This document shows, one piece after another, positions 9,413 through 18,334 of a stretch of 52,186 bases of DNA. Origin of the DNA: Jannaschia seosinensis (GTDB lineage: Bacteria; Pseudomonadota; Alphaproteobacteria; Rhodobacterales; Rhodobacteraceae); assembly GCF_001408515.1 (NCBI RefSeq), contig NZ_CYPR01000203.1, positions 1 to 52,186 on the forward strand. The letters run 5' to 3'. The translations under genes and the position numbers were made by a program. The notes beneath the pieces were generated by a model that saw only the letters and a list, made by a program, of their open reading frames with translations, was not told the origin of the DNA and did not search any database. How positions within the stretch are numbered: the stretch's first letter is position 1; every line of letters starts with the position of its first letter.

Positions 9413-10876
9413 TTGCTCACCGAACGCAACACGCATCTCGCGTCCGCACCGCTCCGTGCGCTGGCCGCGCCGGTGCTCGCGCTGGCGATGACGCTCGCCG
9501 CGCCGATGGCCGAGGCACAGAACCGGCCGGACACCTTCGCCGACCTCGTCGATCAGGTCGACGACTCGGTCGTCAACATCACGACCAACACGACCGTCAC
9601 CGCCGCCCAGCGTGGCCCCAACAGCGGCAACCCGCTCGAGGATTTCTTCGAGGAGTTCCGCAATCGCAACCGTGGCCCCGAAGGCATGCCGGCACCGCCA
9701 TCCCGCCGCGGCTCGGCCTTGGGATCGGGGTTCGTGATCTCGCAGGACGGCTATGTCGTCACCAACAACCACGTGATCGAGAATGCCGACGAGATCCTGA
9801 TCGAGTTCTTCTCGGGCGAGGAGCTTCCGGCGGAAGTGATCGGGACGGATCCGAATACCGATATCGCGCTTCTGAAGGTGGAATCCGATGATCCGCTGCC
9901 TTTCGTGGATTTCGGCGATTCGGGCGCGATCCGGACCGGTGACTGGGTCATGGCCATGGGCAACCCGCTGGGTCAGGGCTTCTCCGTCTCCGCGGGCATC
10001 GTGTCGTCCACGGGGCGCGAACTCGCGGGCGCCTATGACGACTACATTCAGACGGATGCGGCCATCAACCGGGGCAATTCGGGCGGCCCGCTGTTCAACA
10101 TGGACGGCGAAGTCGTCGGCGTGAACACCGCGATCCTGTCGCCCACGGGCGGCTCCATCGGCATCGGCTTCGCGATGTCGTCGGACGTGGTCACGAACGT
10201 CGTGGCCCAGCTTCAGGAATATGGCGAGACCCGTCGCGGCTGGCTCGGGGTGCGCATTCAGGACGTGGACGAGGAGCTGGCCGAGGCGCTTGGTCTTGAT
10301 AAGGCGCGCGGCGCGCTCGTCACCGACGTGCCCGAAGGTCCCGCCAGCGAGGCCGGCATCGAGGCGCGCGACGTGATCCTGTCCTTCGACGGCATCGAGA
10401 TCGATGACACGCGGGAGCTTGTCCGCACGGTCGGCAACACCGCCGTGGACGAGGCCGTCACGGTCACCGTCTTCCGCGACGGTGCCGAAGAGGAGGTCAT
10501 GGTCACCCTCGGTCGCCGCGAAGAGGCGGAGCGCACGTTCCCCGCATCGGCCGATGGCCCGGCGGAGCCAGAGCAGAGCACCTTCCTCGGTGTCACCGTC
10601 TCGACCCTGACCGATGAGTTGCGCGAGCAGCTTGGCCTGAGCGACGATGCCGAGGGGCTTGTGGTTTCGGATATCGATCCGGACTCGGCCGCATACGACA
10701 AGGGTCTGCGCGCGGGCGACGTGATCGAGGAGGCGGGGCAGGTCCGCGTCAACTCCATCTCGGAACTCGAAGAGCGTATCGAGGAGGCCCGCGAGGCGGG
10801 ACAGCAGAGCTTCCTGCTGCTGATCCGTCGCGGCACCGAGGCCCGGTTCGTGGCGCTGCCGCTCGACGAGGAGTGA
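9413..10876 (+). CDS. Do-family periplasmic serine endopeptidase (DegP/DegQ type)
   Basis: This periplasmic quality-control protease degrades misfolded proteins. A signal peptide covers about residues 1-36 (cleavage after AEA). A trypsin-like domain with catalytic His120 (NNHVIE), Asp150 (NTDIALL) and Ser223 (GNSGGP) follows, then two PDZ domains. The start is taken as TTG 9413 because a perfect AGGAGG lies at 9401-9406. Longer in-frame starts have no such site and would bury the signal peptide. The product is 487 residues, normal for the family. A strong terminator follows. Confidence 0.93.
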   Translation: MLTERNTHLASAPLRALAAPVLALAMTLAAPMAEAQNRPDTFADLVDQVDDSVVNITTNTTVTAAQRGPNSGNPLEDFFEEFRNRNRGPEGMPAPPSRRGSALGSGFVISQDGYVVTNNHVIENADEILIEFFSGEELPAEVIGTDPNTDIALLKVESDDPLPFVDFGDSGAIRTGDWVMAMGNPLGQGFSVSAGIVSSTGRELAGAYDDYIQTDAAINRGNSGGPLFNMDGEVVGVNTAILSPTGGSIGIGFAMSSDVVTNVVAQLQEYGETRRGWLGVRIQDVDEELAEALGLDKARGALVTDVPEGPASEAGIEARDVILSFDGIEIDDTRELVRTVGNTAVDEAVTVTVFRDGAEEEVMVTLGRREEAERTFPASADGPAEPEQSTFLGVTVSTLTDELREQLGLSDDAEGLVVSDIDPDSAAYDKGLRAGDVIEEAGQVRVNSISELEERIEEAREAGQQSFLLLIRRGTEARFVALPLDEE

Positions 10877-10901
10877 TCGAAGCTGCGGCTTCGTCTTGTG
10901 A

Positions 10902-10926
10902 ACGGGCGCCTTCGGGCGCCCGTTTT
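10902..10926 (+). terminator. rho-independent terminator
   Basis: A 9-bp perfect stem ACGGGCGCC/GGCGCCCGT with a TTCG tetraloop is followed by TTTT. It lies 26 bp after the degP-type stop and touches the stop codon of the convergent DUF1624 gene. Confidence 0.9.
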
Positions 10927-11687
10927 CATATCCGGCCCCAGATCCACGTCCCGGCCCAGATCGTGGCGATCAGCACCGGCTGATGGATCAGGTACAGGCT
11001 CAGCGCGTGCCGGCCGGGCCAAGCCAGCGCTTCGGCCAGCCACCCCGGCCGCGCCGGCCCCCAGCCGAGCCACGATGCCCCGCCCGCCTGTCCGAAGGCG
11101 AGGCCGAGAAGCAGCGGCGCGAGAAACGGGACCATCGGCTCGTAATCGATCATCACCGGCACCGAGGTGCCGAGCCCCGACCACAGCCACCACCACTCGT
11201 TGAAGGCCGGGTCGCGCAGGGTGGGGCCCAGCCAGAGGATCGCGATCGCCGCCGCGCCAGTCACCCAGAACGGCATGCGCAGGAACAGCAAGCCGAACAG
11301 TCCCGCAAGCGCGATGGAATGCAGGATTCCGAACCGCACCCAAGCCTCCGGCACGGCGAGGCGGGTTGCGACGCTGACCCCCGAGGCTGCGAGGATCAGG
11401 ATGCCCAGCCGTTTCAGATAGCCGCGCGCCCGGAACCTGCGCCCATGCGCCAGCCACAGCGATAGCCCCGCGAGAAACAGGAAGCTCGACGCGATGGCGC
11501 GCGCCGAAAGGTCCCATAAGCCGCCGAAGGTCGTCCCCGGCGGCACGAGGCCCAGCACCTCGAAATCGCGACCGAAGTGAAAGATCGCCATGGCCAGAAA
11601 GGCAGCCGTTCGCAGCCAGTCCACGGCAATCAGCCGCGGCCCCGGCGTCGCCCCGCGCAGGCCCAGATGTGAGGTGGTCTCGGTCAC
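10926..11687 (-). CDS. DUF1624/HGSNAT-like multi-pass membrane protein
   Basis: The 253-residue protein has about seven hydrophobic segments. It shows the family's N-terminal pattern RLIAVDWLRTAAFLAMAIFHF with a conserved Asp and His, matching the heparan-alpha-glucosaminide N-acetyltransferase-like (DUF1624) group of membrane acyltransferase relatives. Substrate is unknown in bacteria. The start is GTG 11687, preceded by GAGAGG at suitable distance; no ATG fits. The gene faces the degP-type gene tail to tail. Confidence 0.85.
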   Translation of the reverse strand: MTETTSHLGLRGATPGPRLIAVDWLRTAAFLAMAIFHFGRDFEVLGLVPPGTTFGGLWDLSARAIASSFLFLAGLSLWLAHGRRFRARGYLKRLGILILAASGVSVATRLAVPEAWVRFGILHSIALAGLFGLLFLRMPFWVTGAAAIAILWLGPTLRDPAFNEWWWLWSGLGTSVPVMIDYEPMVPFLAPLLLGLAFGQAGGASWLGWGPARPGWLAEALAWPGRHALSLYLIHQPVLIATIWAGTWIWGRI

Positions 11688-11724
11688 GCAAGGCCTCTCC
11701 GTTTCGCGTCGTGCGCGACCCTAG

Positions 11725-12141
<417 letters not shown>

Positions 12142-12309
12142 GGAGGGCGGCGCGCCTGCGGGGTGCGTCTTTCGCGGTCGGATCGCCGAAACCGCACCGG
12201 CCTGCCGCCGCGGCCCTGTTCGAAATCAGGCGCACCCCCGATCGGTTCGACCGGGAGTGCGGTGTCGTCGGGGAATGTCGCCAAGTGACCCGCATTCATT
12301 GCCGGGAGA

Positions 12310-12651
12310 TCACTCGTCTCCGGCACTCTCAGTGCGAAGGCGACGGACGATATAAGTGGCGATCGCGGGGGTGGAGCCGAAGGCTGTAACCTCCCTCAAG
12401 CCGCGCAGGTCGTTCATGCTGTCGGCATCCGCGTTGAAATGATCATAGACCGCCGCACGCACACCGTTCGTGCGGGTCGAGACGACCGTGCCGGCGGCGC
12501 GCCCCGTAGGCGGCTTCAGGACCTCCGAATTCGTTCGATCGAGGTTGAAATGCGCAATGGCGCCGGCGGAGCCTGCGGGTATTTCCGCAGTGGCGGGCAG
12601 GCTCGCAAAGATGGCGACGGAGAACAGGGCGGAGGTGACAATGCGTTTCAT
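12310..12651 (-). CDS. small secreted hypothetical protein
   Basis: The 113-residue product begins with a clear signal peptide (MKRIVTSALF... cleavage after ATA, about residue 22). The mature part is short, polar and without cysteines or known motifs. ATG 12651 is chosen because AAAGGAG precedes it and because it places the signal peptide at the N-terminus; the frame stays open upstream to 12906. I do not recognise the family. It is probably periplasmic or exported. Confidence 0.7.
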   Translation of the reverse strand: MKRIVTSALFSVAIFASLPATAEIPAGSAGAIAHFNLDRTNSEVLKPPTGRAAGTVVSTRTNGVRAAVYDHFNADADSMNDLRGLREVTAFGSTPAIATYIVRRLRTESAGDE

Positions 12652-13005
12652 GGGTCGAGCTCCTTTCGGGTTTATCGACCCCGGACCGGGGCCGGTTGTC
12701 TTCGGATAGTCGCTGTCTGCCGTGCCAATAGGAAAAGCCTGCGCGCATGACGCCTCACTTGCAACGCACAGTGGCGTGACAATGGTTCGCCCTGCGTGCG
12801 CACCCGCGCAGCACAACTGACCGTTCCGCACCGCTTCCGCCCGTTCGGCCCGACCCCCATGATCTGATCGAAAGACAGGCTCTCGGAACCTGCGATTGGC
12901 CGTCAAAAGGAAAGTTCAAACAGTTTGGCCAGCCGCGTGGAGGCTTCGCGGCATGGGCAAGACTGCTTCAGGCCCGATGGACGAGCCGTCGCCCCTCGGC
13001 CGATC
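12652..13005. other. intergenic stretch without a gene
   Basis: This 354-bp gap separates two minus-strand genes for small secreted proteins. The frames running through it are extensions or shadows. A 6-bp stem GCCGCG/CGCGGC with a 9-base loop at 12932-12952 could mark the end of the upstream transcript. A promoter for the 12651 gene is expected here but no box is convincing. Confidence 0.5.
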
Positions 13006-13407
13006 TCACACACCCAGATCGGGCAGCGGGCAATTCAGCGCCTCGCGCGACACGTCGCGCATCACGAGGTCGCCGGCCGGATCGCTCCCCGGCAGCCGCG
13101 CATGCAGATCTCCGCCCGGCATTTCGAGGAAGTTCCAGCATTGCGATGCCGGGTCTCCCTCATAGACGAAGCAGATCTCGTCTTCCGCGTTCGTGAACCA
13201 GATGCCACGCTGGCACTGGCCGTTTTCGAACGACCAGATCACGCGCTTGTCCTCGAAATATTGCTCCGCCCCGAACGGCTCGCCGGCGCGGTTGAAATGG
13301 AGCGTCCGGCCCGTCACCATCGTATCGAACTCGTCGGGCGTGACGGCACGTTGGGCAAATGCGGGGGCTGCGGCCATCAGGGCCAGCACGAGGGGGATCA
13401 GGCGCAT
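13006..13407 (-). CDS. secreted hypothetical protein
   Basis: The 133-residue protein has a signal peptide (MRLIPLVLALMAAAPAFAQ, cleavage about residue 18). Three cysteines (65, 79, 90) lie in a compact region with FNRAGEPFGAEQYF and EICFVYEG, plus Cys126 near the end; disulfides are plausible in the periplasm. This resembles small Rhodobacteraceae secreted proteins of unknown function. The start at ATG 13407 has AAGGAGACC upstream. It is divergent from the NuoE-NuoF fusion gene across 269 bp. Confidence 0.75.
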   Translation of the reverse strand: MRLIPLVLALMAAAPAFAQRAVTPDEFDTMVTGRTLHFNRAGEPFGAEQYFEDKRVIWSFENGQCQRGIWFTNAEDEICFVYEGDPASQCWNFLEMPGGDLHARLPGSDPAGDLVMRDVSREALNCPLPDLGV

Positions 13408-13676
13408 GTCGGTCTCCTTCGGGCGCAGCATCTCCGGGCGCGGCGCCGAGGTCCAGCCCCCGCGGGCCTGAGACGAAGACGATGCGCGCAATCGGGGCGC
13501 CGATCGGAACCGCTTCGCGTCGGGAGGCGGCGAAACGACGGCAAAATCGCCGGATCGTGGCCCGCCTGCCGCTTGCGCCGGCAACGATACGTCGCGCAAA
13601 CCGGTCTTCGTGGTCGCAATCGGTCGTTCCTGCGAAGCGGGCGCATGCGACGACAGGCACAAAGGGGAGCCGGACG

Positions 13677-15425
13677 ATGCTGGATCACGAAGCGAAGGGT
13701 GTCTGGAAATCGGGCCGCGGCAAGGGCCGTGCGACCCCGAAGGGGAGGCAGTTCGACGATGCCGCGCTGGCCGAAATTCGGGCGCTGCTTGGGGATCGGC
13801 CGCGTCGGCGCGACCTGCTGATCGAGTTTCTGCACCTGATTCAGGACGAATACGGGCACCAATCGGCGGCCCATCTGCGTGCGCTGGCGGAGGAGCTGCG
13901 CCTGCCCATGGCGGCGGTCTGGGAGGTCGCGACGTTCTACGCGCATTTCGATCCGCTGCGGGAGGACGACCCCGCCCCGCCGGACCTGACCATCCGCGTC
14001 TGCGACTCGCTCTCCTGCGAATTGGCCGGCTCCGACGCGCTGATGGCCGCGCTCGAGGACGGGCACGATCCGTCGCGCGTCCGCATCCTGCGCGCGCCCT
14101 GCATGGGGCGGTGCGACATGGCACCGGTGGCCGAGGTCGGGCACCGCCATGTCGATCACGCGACGGCGGAGACGGTGGCGCAGGTGGCGGCCTCCGGCGA
14201 CACGCATGCGCATATTCCTGATTACGAGACGTTTGAGGCGTACAAAGCCGCGGGTGGCTACTCGGCTCTGGCCGGTCTGCGCCGGAACGGCGATTGGCAG
14301 GCGGTGCAGGACAAGGTAGCCGCAAGCGGCCTGCGCGGTCTCGGCGGTGCGGGGTTCCCGAGCGGCAAGAAATGGGGCTTCGTGCGCTCCAATCCCGGTC
14401 CGCGTCTCATGGCTGTCAACGGCGACGAGGGCGAGCCGGGAACGTTCAAGGACCGGTTCTACCTCGAGCGGATGCCGCATCTGTTCCTCGAAGGGATGTT
14501 GATCGCCGCCTGGGCCGTCGAGGCGGAGCGCGTCTACATCTACATGCGCGATGAATATCCGGCGGTGCTGGAGATCCTGCGCCGCGAAATCGACGCGCTG
14601 GAGGGGTCGGGCCTGATCGCCCCCGGATACGTGGAGCTGCGCCGTGGCGCCGGCGCCTATATCTGCGGCGAGGAATCCGCGATGATCGAATCGATTGAGG
14701 GTAAGCGCGGCCTGCCGCGCCACCGGCCCCCCTATGTCGCGCAGGTCGGGCTGTTCGGGCGTCCCACGCTCGTCCACAACATCGAGACCTGCCACTGGAT
14801 CGCGCGCATTTGCCGCGAGGGGCCGGAAGTCCTGTCGGTGCATGAGCATAACGGACGCATCGGCCTGCGCTCCTATTCCGTCTCTGGGCGGGTGCGAAAT
14901 CCGGGCGTCTATCTCCTTCCGGCTGGCTCCACGATCACCGACATCATCACCGCGGCGGGCGGCATGGCCGAAGGGCACGTCTTCAAGGCCTATCAACCGG
15001 GCGGGCCATCTTCCGGCCTGCTTCCGGCCTCGCATGACGACGTCCCGCTCGACTTCGACACGCTTCAGCCGCACGGCTCCTTCATCGGATCGGCCGCTGT
15101 CGTTGTCCTCTCCGACCGCGACAGCGCCAAGGCTGCGGCGTTGAACATGCTGCGCTTTTTCGAGAGCGAAAGCTGCGGGCAATGCACGCCGTGCCGCGTC
15201 GGCTGTGAAAAGGCGGTGAAGCTGATGCAGGCCGACACATGGGACGGCGCCCTTCTGGAGGATGTCTGCCAGGCGATGGCGGATGCATCGATCTGTGGCC
15301 TGGGCCAGGCGGCGCCGAACCCGATCCGGCTGGTGCTCAAGCACTTCGCGGATGAGGTGGGCGGCACGGCTCCACCGACCGCAGGATACGGGACGCGTCA
15401 ATCGCTGGAGCGGCGCGAAGAATAG
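13677..15425 (+). CDS. NuoE-NuoF-type fusion, NADH-binding diaphorase subunit (formate-dehydrogenase-like)
   Basis: The 582-residue protein joins a NuoE-like domain (about 25-175) to a NuoF-like domain (about 190-565). The NuoE part has the [2Fe-2S] ligands Cys109, Cys114, Cys142 and Cys146. The NuoF part has the NADH motif GLGGAGFPSGKKW (221-233), the FMN loop GAGAYICGEES (324-334) and [4Fe-4S] ligands Cys500, Cys503, Cys506 and Cys540. Such subunits pass electrons between NAD and the molybdenum subunit of soluble formate dehydrogenases or similar enzymes. No catalytic subunit is adjacent: the downstream gene is on the other strand. All cofactor ligands are intact, so it should be functional with a distant partner. 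Confidence 0.9.
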   Translation: MLDHEAKGVWKSGRGKGRATPKGRQFDDAALAEIRALLGDRPRRRDLLIEFLHLIQDEYGHQSAAHLRALAEELRLPMAAVWEVATFYAHFDPLREDDPAPPDLTIRVCDSLSCELAGSDALMAALEDGHDPSRVRILRAPCMGRCDMAPVAEVGHRHVDHATAETVAQVAASGDTHAHIPDYETFEAYKAAGGYSALAGLRRNGDWQAVQDKVAASGLRGLGGAGFPSGKKWGFVRSNPGPRLMAVNGDEGEPGTFKDRFYLERMPHLFLEGMLIAAWAVEAERVYIYMRDEYPAVLEILRREIDALEGSGLIAPGYVELRRGAGAYICGEESAMIESIEGKRGLPRHRPPYVAQVGLFGRPTLVHNIETCHWIARICREGPEVLSVHEHNGRIGLRSYSVSGRVRNPGVYLLPAGSTITDIITAAGGMAEGHVFKAYQPGGPSSGLLPASHDDVPLDFDTLQPHGSFIGSAAVVVLSDRDSAKAAALNMLRFFESESCGQCTPCRVGCEKAVKLMQADTWDGALLEDVCQAMADASICGLGQAAPNPIRLVLKHFADEVGGTAPPTAGYGTRQSLERREE

Positions 15426-15437
15426 TCTCCTGCGCGG

Positions 15438-15962
15438 TCAGTTCCGGAATGCGCGACAGATGCAGCCCGCGTCCGACACCGCGCGGCAGATGGACATCGC
15501 CCCGACGCGGTCCGGGGCTGCGATCCGGGTGGCGATGATCGTCGGGCGGCCCGGGCCCCGTTGTGTCAGGGGGACGTATTCCACGCCCCCGGGTCCGGCT
15601 GCCGCACGGCATGCGGGGGCGAGACGGTTCCACGCTGCCTGCGCGGCGGCCTGCGTTCTGCCGTAGCCGACCTGCACACCCCAAGGGGCAAAACGGGGCG
15701 TTGGTGTCGCCAAGGGCGATATTCGCCGCGACCGCGCCATCGGGTCGAACCGGCTCTCCTGCCACAGCAGGCGGGCGAGGTAGCCGGGCGGCAGGCTGTG
15801 CTGTGCGGCCTCGGCGGCGATCTGCGCGCAGGTATCGGCTGCGAAGCGGTCGGCGCGGATGCAGTGCCGCGGGCCGAACTGCCCGTCGGAGCAGGCGATG
15901 GCGGGCGGTGGATCGGCGCGGACGGGCAGGGCGAGCAGAACGAGGAGGATCAGGACGCGCAT
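15438..15962 (-). CDS. lytic-transglycosylase-like protein, apparently internally shortened
   Basis: The 174-residue product has a signal peptide (1-16), then the start of a lysozyme-like transglycosylase domain including the catalytic-type LLWQESRFDP (Glu69). The rest of that domain (the GxxGLxQxMPxTA segment and following helices) is missing. After a short Arg/Pro-rich join, the C-terminus (about 93-174, WGVQVGYGRTQAAAQAAW ... RIAAPDRVGAMSICRAVSDAGCICR) looks like a SPOR-type peptidoglycan-binding domain. The other frames show no continuation of the missing part, so an in-frame deletion fits better than a frameshift. It is probably not an active enzyme, though it may still bind the wall. 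Confidence 0.55.
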   Translation of the reverse strand: MRVLILLVLLALPVRADPPPAIACSDGQFGPRHCIRADRFAADTCAQIAAEAAQHSLPPGYLARLLWQESRFDPMARSRRISPLATPTPRFAPWGVQVGYGRTQAAAQAAWNRLAPACRAAAGPGGVEYVPLTQRGPGRPTIIATRIAAPDRVGAMSICRAVSDAGCICRAFRN

Positions 15963-16060
15963 CACGCCGCAAGGTCGGCCGCTGGGTCCGGATGTCAAGA
16001 CGCCGTGCCCTTTCACCGCGCCGCGGCAGACGCTAGGTGGGGGCCGGAAAGGGGTGGCCC

Positions 16061-17233
16061 ATGTCGTTCTTCAAAAAGCTCAAGGACCGTCTGACGAAAT
16101 CTTCGTCGAAGCTGGACGAGGGGCTCGACGCCATCGTCGAGGAGGGGAGCGAGGCGGACGTCGCGCCCGACGTGACGCCCGAGGCCGTTATCCCGCCTCC
16201 GTCGCCCGTCCCGGACCCGCAGCCCGCGCCGCCGAGCACCGAGCCCGAGCCGCAACCGGTCCCGCCCGCGCCCGCGCCGAAGGTGCCACCGCTCGATGAG
16301 GGTCTCGTGCCGCAGCCGCCGGAGGCCGAGCCCGCAGCCGCGCCCAAGGCAGGTCTTCTCGGCCGGCTGCTGGGCCGTGTGGGGCCGGGCGGGGCGCCGC
16401 GCCGGGTGCTCGACGACGAGATGCTGGAACAGCTGGAGGAACTGCTGATCGCCGCCGATATGGGCGTCGACACCGCCTTGCGCGTCACCGCAAATCTCGC
16501 CGAGGGACGGATGGGCCGGCGCGTCTCCTCGCAGGAGATCAAACAGGCGCTCGCCACCGAGATCGCCCGCATCATGGAACCTGTCGCCCGGCCCATGCCG
16601 CTGACGTCGAACCGGCCGCAGGTGGTGCTGGTGGTGGGCGTCAACGGCTCCGGCAAGACCACGACCATCGGCAAGCTTGCCAGCCAGTTCCGCGCCGCCG
16701 GAAAATCGGTCGTGATCGCGGCGGGCGATACGTTCCGGGCGGCGGCGGTCGAACAGCTTCAGGTCTGGGGCGACCGGGCGGGCGTTCCGGTCATGGTGGC
16801 CCCGCAGGGTTCCGATCCGGCGAGCCTCGCCTTCGACGCGATGACGCGCGCCGAGGCGGAGGGGGCGGACCTGCTGCTGATTGATACCGCGGGCCGGCTG
16901 CAGAACCGCGCCGATCTGATGGAGGAGCTGTCGAAGATCGTCCGCGTCATCCGCAAGAAGGATCCGTCGGCGCCGCACAATACCCTTCTCGTGCTCGACG
17001 CGACGACGGGGCAGAATGCGCTGAGCCAGGTGGAGGTGTTCCGCAAGTTGGCCGACGTGTCCGGCCTCGTGATGACCAAGCTCGACGGGACGGCGAGGGG
17101 CGGCGTGCTGGTCGCGCTTGCCGACCGGTTCGGCCTGCCGATCCATGCAATCGGCGTGGGCGAGCAGATCGACGATCTTGACGCCTTCGACCCCGAGGAA
17201 TTCGCAGTCGCGCTCGTGGGGCTGGAGGCGTGA
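16061..17233 (+). CDS. ftsY: signal recognition particle receptor FtsY
   Basis: FtsY docks ribosome-SRP complexes at the membrane for co-translational insertion. The 390-residue protein has a Pro/Glu-rich N-terminal A region (about 20-95), a helical N domain, and the SRP GTPase domain with P-loop GVNGSGKTT (193-201), DTAGR and TKLDGTARGG. ATG 16061 is chosen because it gives the conserved start MSFFKKLKDRL and is preceded by GGAAAGGGG. The frame is open 24 bases further upstream. Confidence 0.97.
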   Translation: MSFFKKLKDRLTKSSSKLDEGLDAIVEEGSEADVAPDVTPEAVIPPPSPVPDPQPAPPSTEPEPQPVPPAPAPKVPPLDEGLVPQPPEAEPAAAPKAGLLGRLLGRVGPGGAPRRVLDDEMLEQLEELLIAADMGVDTALRVTANLAEGRMGRRVSSQEIKQALATEIARIMEPVARPMPLTSNRPQVVLVVGVNGSGKTTTIGKLASQFRAAGKSVVIAAGDTFRAAAVEQLQVWGDRAGVPVMVAPQGSDPASLAFDAMTRAEAEGADLLLIDTAGRLQNRADLMEELSKIVRVIRKKDPSAPHNTLLVLDATTGQNALSQVEVFRKLADVSGLVMTKLDGTARGGVLVALADRFGLPIHAIGVGEQIDDLDAFDPEEFAVALVGLEA

Positions 17234-17273
17234 TCCGCACCGGATCGACCGCGTCGGAAGCCCGACGGGTCCC

Positions 17274-17741
17274 GTGACGCGGCGGGCCGACCCGGTCGCC
17301 CTGACCGAAAATCCTCCGGCCGATGCCGAGCGCGACGCCTTGCTCGCCGCTGCCGGTCAGCCGCCGGCGGAACGCGCACCCGGCGGATTTCGCGGGGTCG
17401 CGGCCTTCTGGGCGCGGGATCGGGATCTGCTGGTGGGGCAGGGCGTGGTTCTGGAGCTGAGGAGGAGTGCCGCCGCACGGCGTGAACTGACCGCGACGGA
17501 CGATCCGCGCCTTGCCGTCGGACTGATCGAATTGCTCTGCGTGCGGCCCGAATACCGCTGGGACGGGTTGGAGGAGCGGTTGATGCGGGCGCTCCTGCAC
17601 CGGTTCCGCGCCCGCGTGCCGTGTCGGGATGCGCTGATCTACGTGGGTGAGACGCGCGCGCCCGTCCTGTTGTCGACGCTGGTGGATGTGGCGCCAAGCG
17701 CCGTCGATCCGCTCCTGCGGCCGGGTCAGTCCAGATCCTGA
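17274..17741 (+). CDS. hypothetical protein, weakly GNAT-like
   Basis: The ORF runs directly after ftsY. The best start I can propose is GTG 17274, giving 155 residues, but no good ribosome binding site is visible. A segment LIELLCVRPEYRWDGLEERLMRAL resembles the acetyl-CoA-binding motif A of GNAT acetyltransferases, which is weak evidence. The 3' end overlaps the convergent mgtC-like gene by 16 bp. Composition matches its neighbours. Function is unknown. Confidence 0.5.
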   Translation: MTRRADPVALTENPPADAERDALLAAAGQPPAERAPGGFRGVAAFWARDRDLLVGQGVVLELRRSAAARRELTATDDPRLAVGLIELLCVRPEYRWDGLEERLMRALLHRFRARVPCRDALIYVGETRAPVLLSTLVDVAPSAVDPLLRPGQSRS

Positions 17742-18223
17742 GACTTGGACCCGATGCGTCGCTCCACTGCCCCGATCACGGCGACGATGGCGATGATCAG
17801 CAGCGTCGCCGTCAGAGCCAGAACCCCCTGACCTGCGCCGCTGGCCAATCCAACCGCCCCGGCCAGCCACATTGACGCACCGGTGGTGATGTTGCGCACC
17901 TTGCCGCCGCTGGCGAAGATGATCCCCGCCGCCAGGAACGCGACCCCGCTGGTCACCGCCTCGATCAGGCGCAGCGGATCGACCCGGATTGTCGCATCGG
18001 ATCCGTATTCGAGGCTCGCCAGTTCCTGCCCCACAATGGTGAAGAGACAGGCGGCGATGCCCACCAGCATGTGCGTGCGCAAGCCCGCAGGCTTGTGGCG
18101 CGTTTCCCGCTCCAGCCCGATCGCGCCGCACAGAACCGCCGCCAGGATCAGCCGCGCGGCCGCGACGGAAAAGGGTACGACCGTGAAGCTGCCAGTCAGG
18201 TCTGCGATGAGGGCGTCGATCAT
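17726..18223 (-). CDS. MgtC/SapB family membrane protein
   Basis: The 165-residue inner-membrane protein has four to five hydrophobic helices and the family pattern AVLCGAIGLERETRHKPAGLRTHMLVGI (residues about 30-57), with a conserved Glu-Arg and the GLRT motif. MgtC proteins are linked to growth in low magnesium and modulation of the F-type ATPase; this short form lacks the C-terminal soluble domain. It is flanked by convergent and divergent genes, so is monocistronic. Confidence 0.9.
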   Translation of the reverse strand: MIDALIADLTGSFTVVPFSVAAARLILAAVLCGAIGLERETRHKPAGLRTHMLVGIAACLFTIVGQELASLEYGSDATIRVDPLRLIEAVTSGVAFLAAGIIFASGGKVRNITTGASMWLAGAVGLASGAGQGVLALTATLLIIAIVAVIGAVERRIGSKSQDLD

Positions 18224-18334
18224 GCAGTCTCTGTAACGTGCGTGGCGAGACGTTCAAGCGGCCCGAGATGATCCGTCGCGGCTTGCGCCAGCCCCCGCGC
18301 AATGTGACATGGACGCGCAGCTGACGGAGCCTCG

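Noticed and set aside
13398-15401. 667-codon minus-strand open frame opposite the NuoE-NuoF fusion
   Set aside because: Shadow of a motif-complete gene; no RBS, no recognisable domain.
15660-15780. Frameshift in the lytic-transglycosylase-like gene
   Set aside because: I translated the alternative frames after RFDP and neither restores the missing catalytic segment, so deletion fits better.
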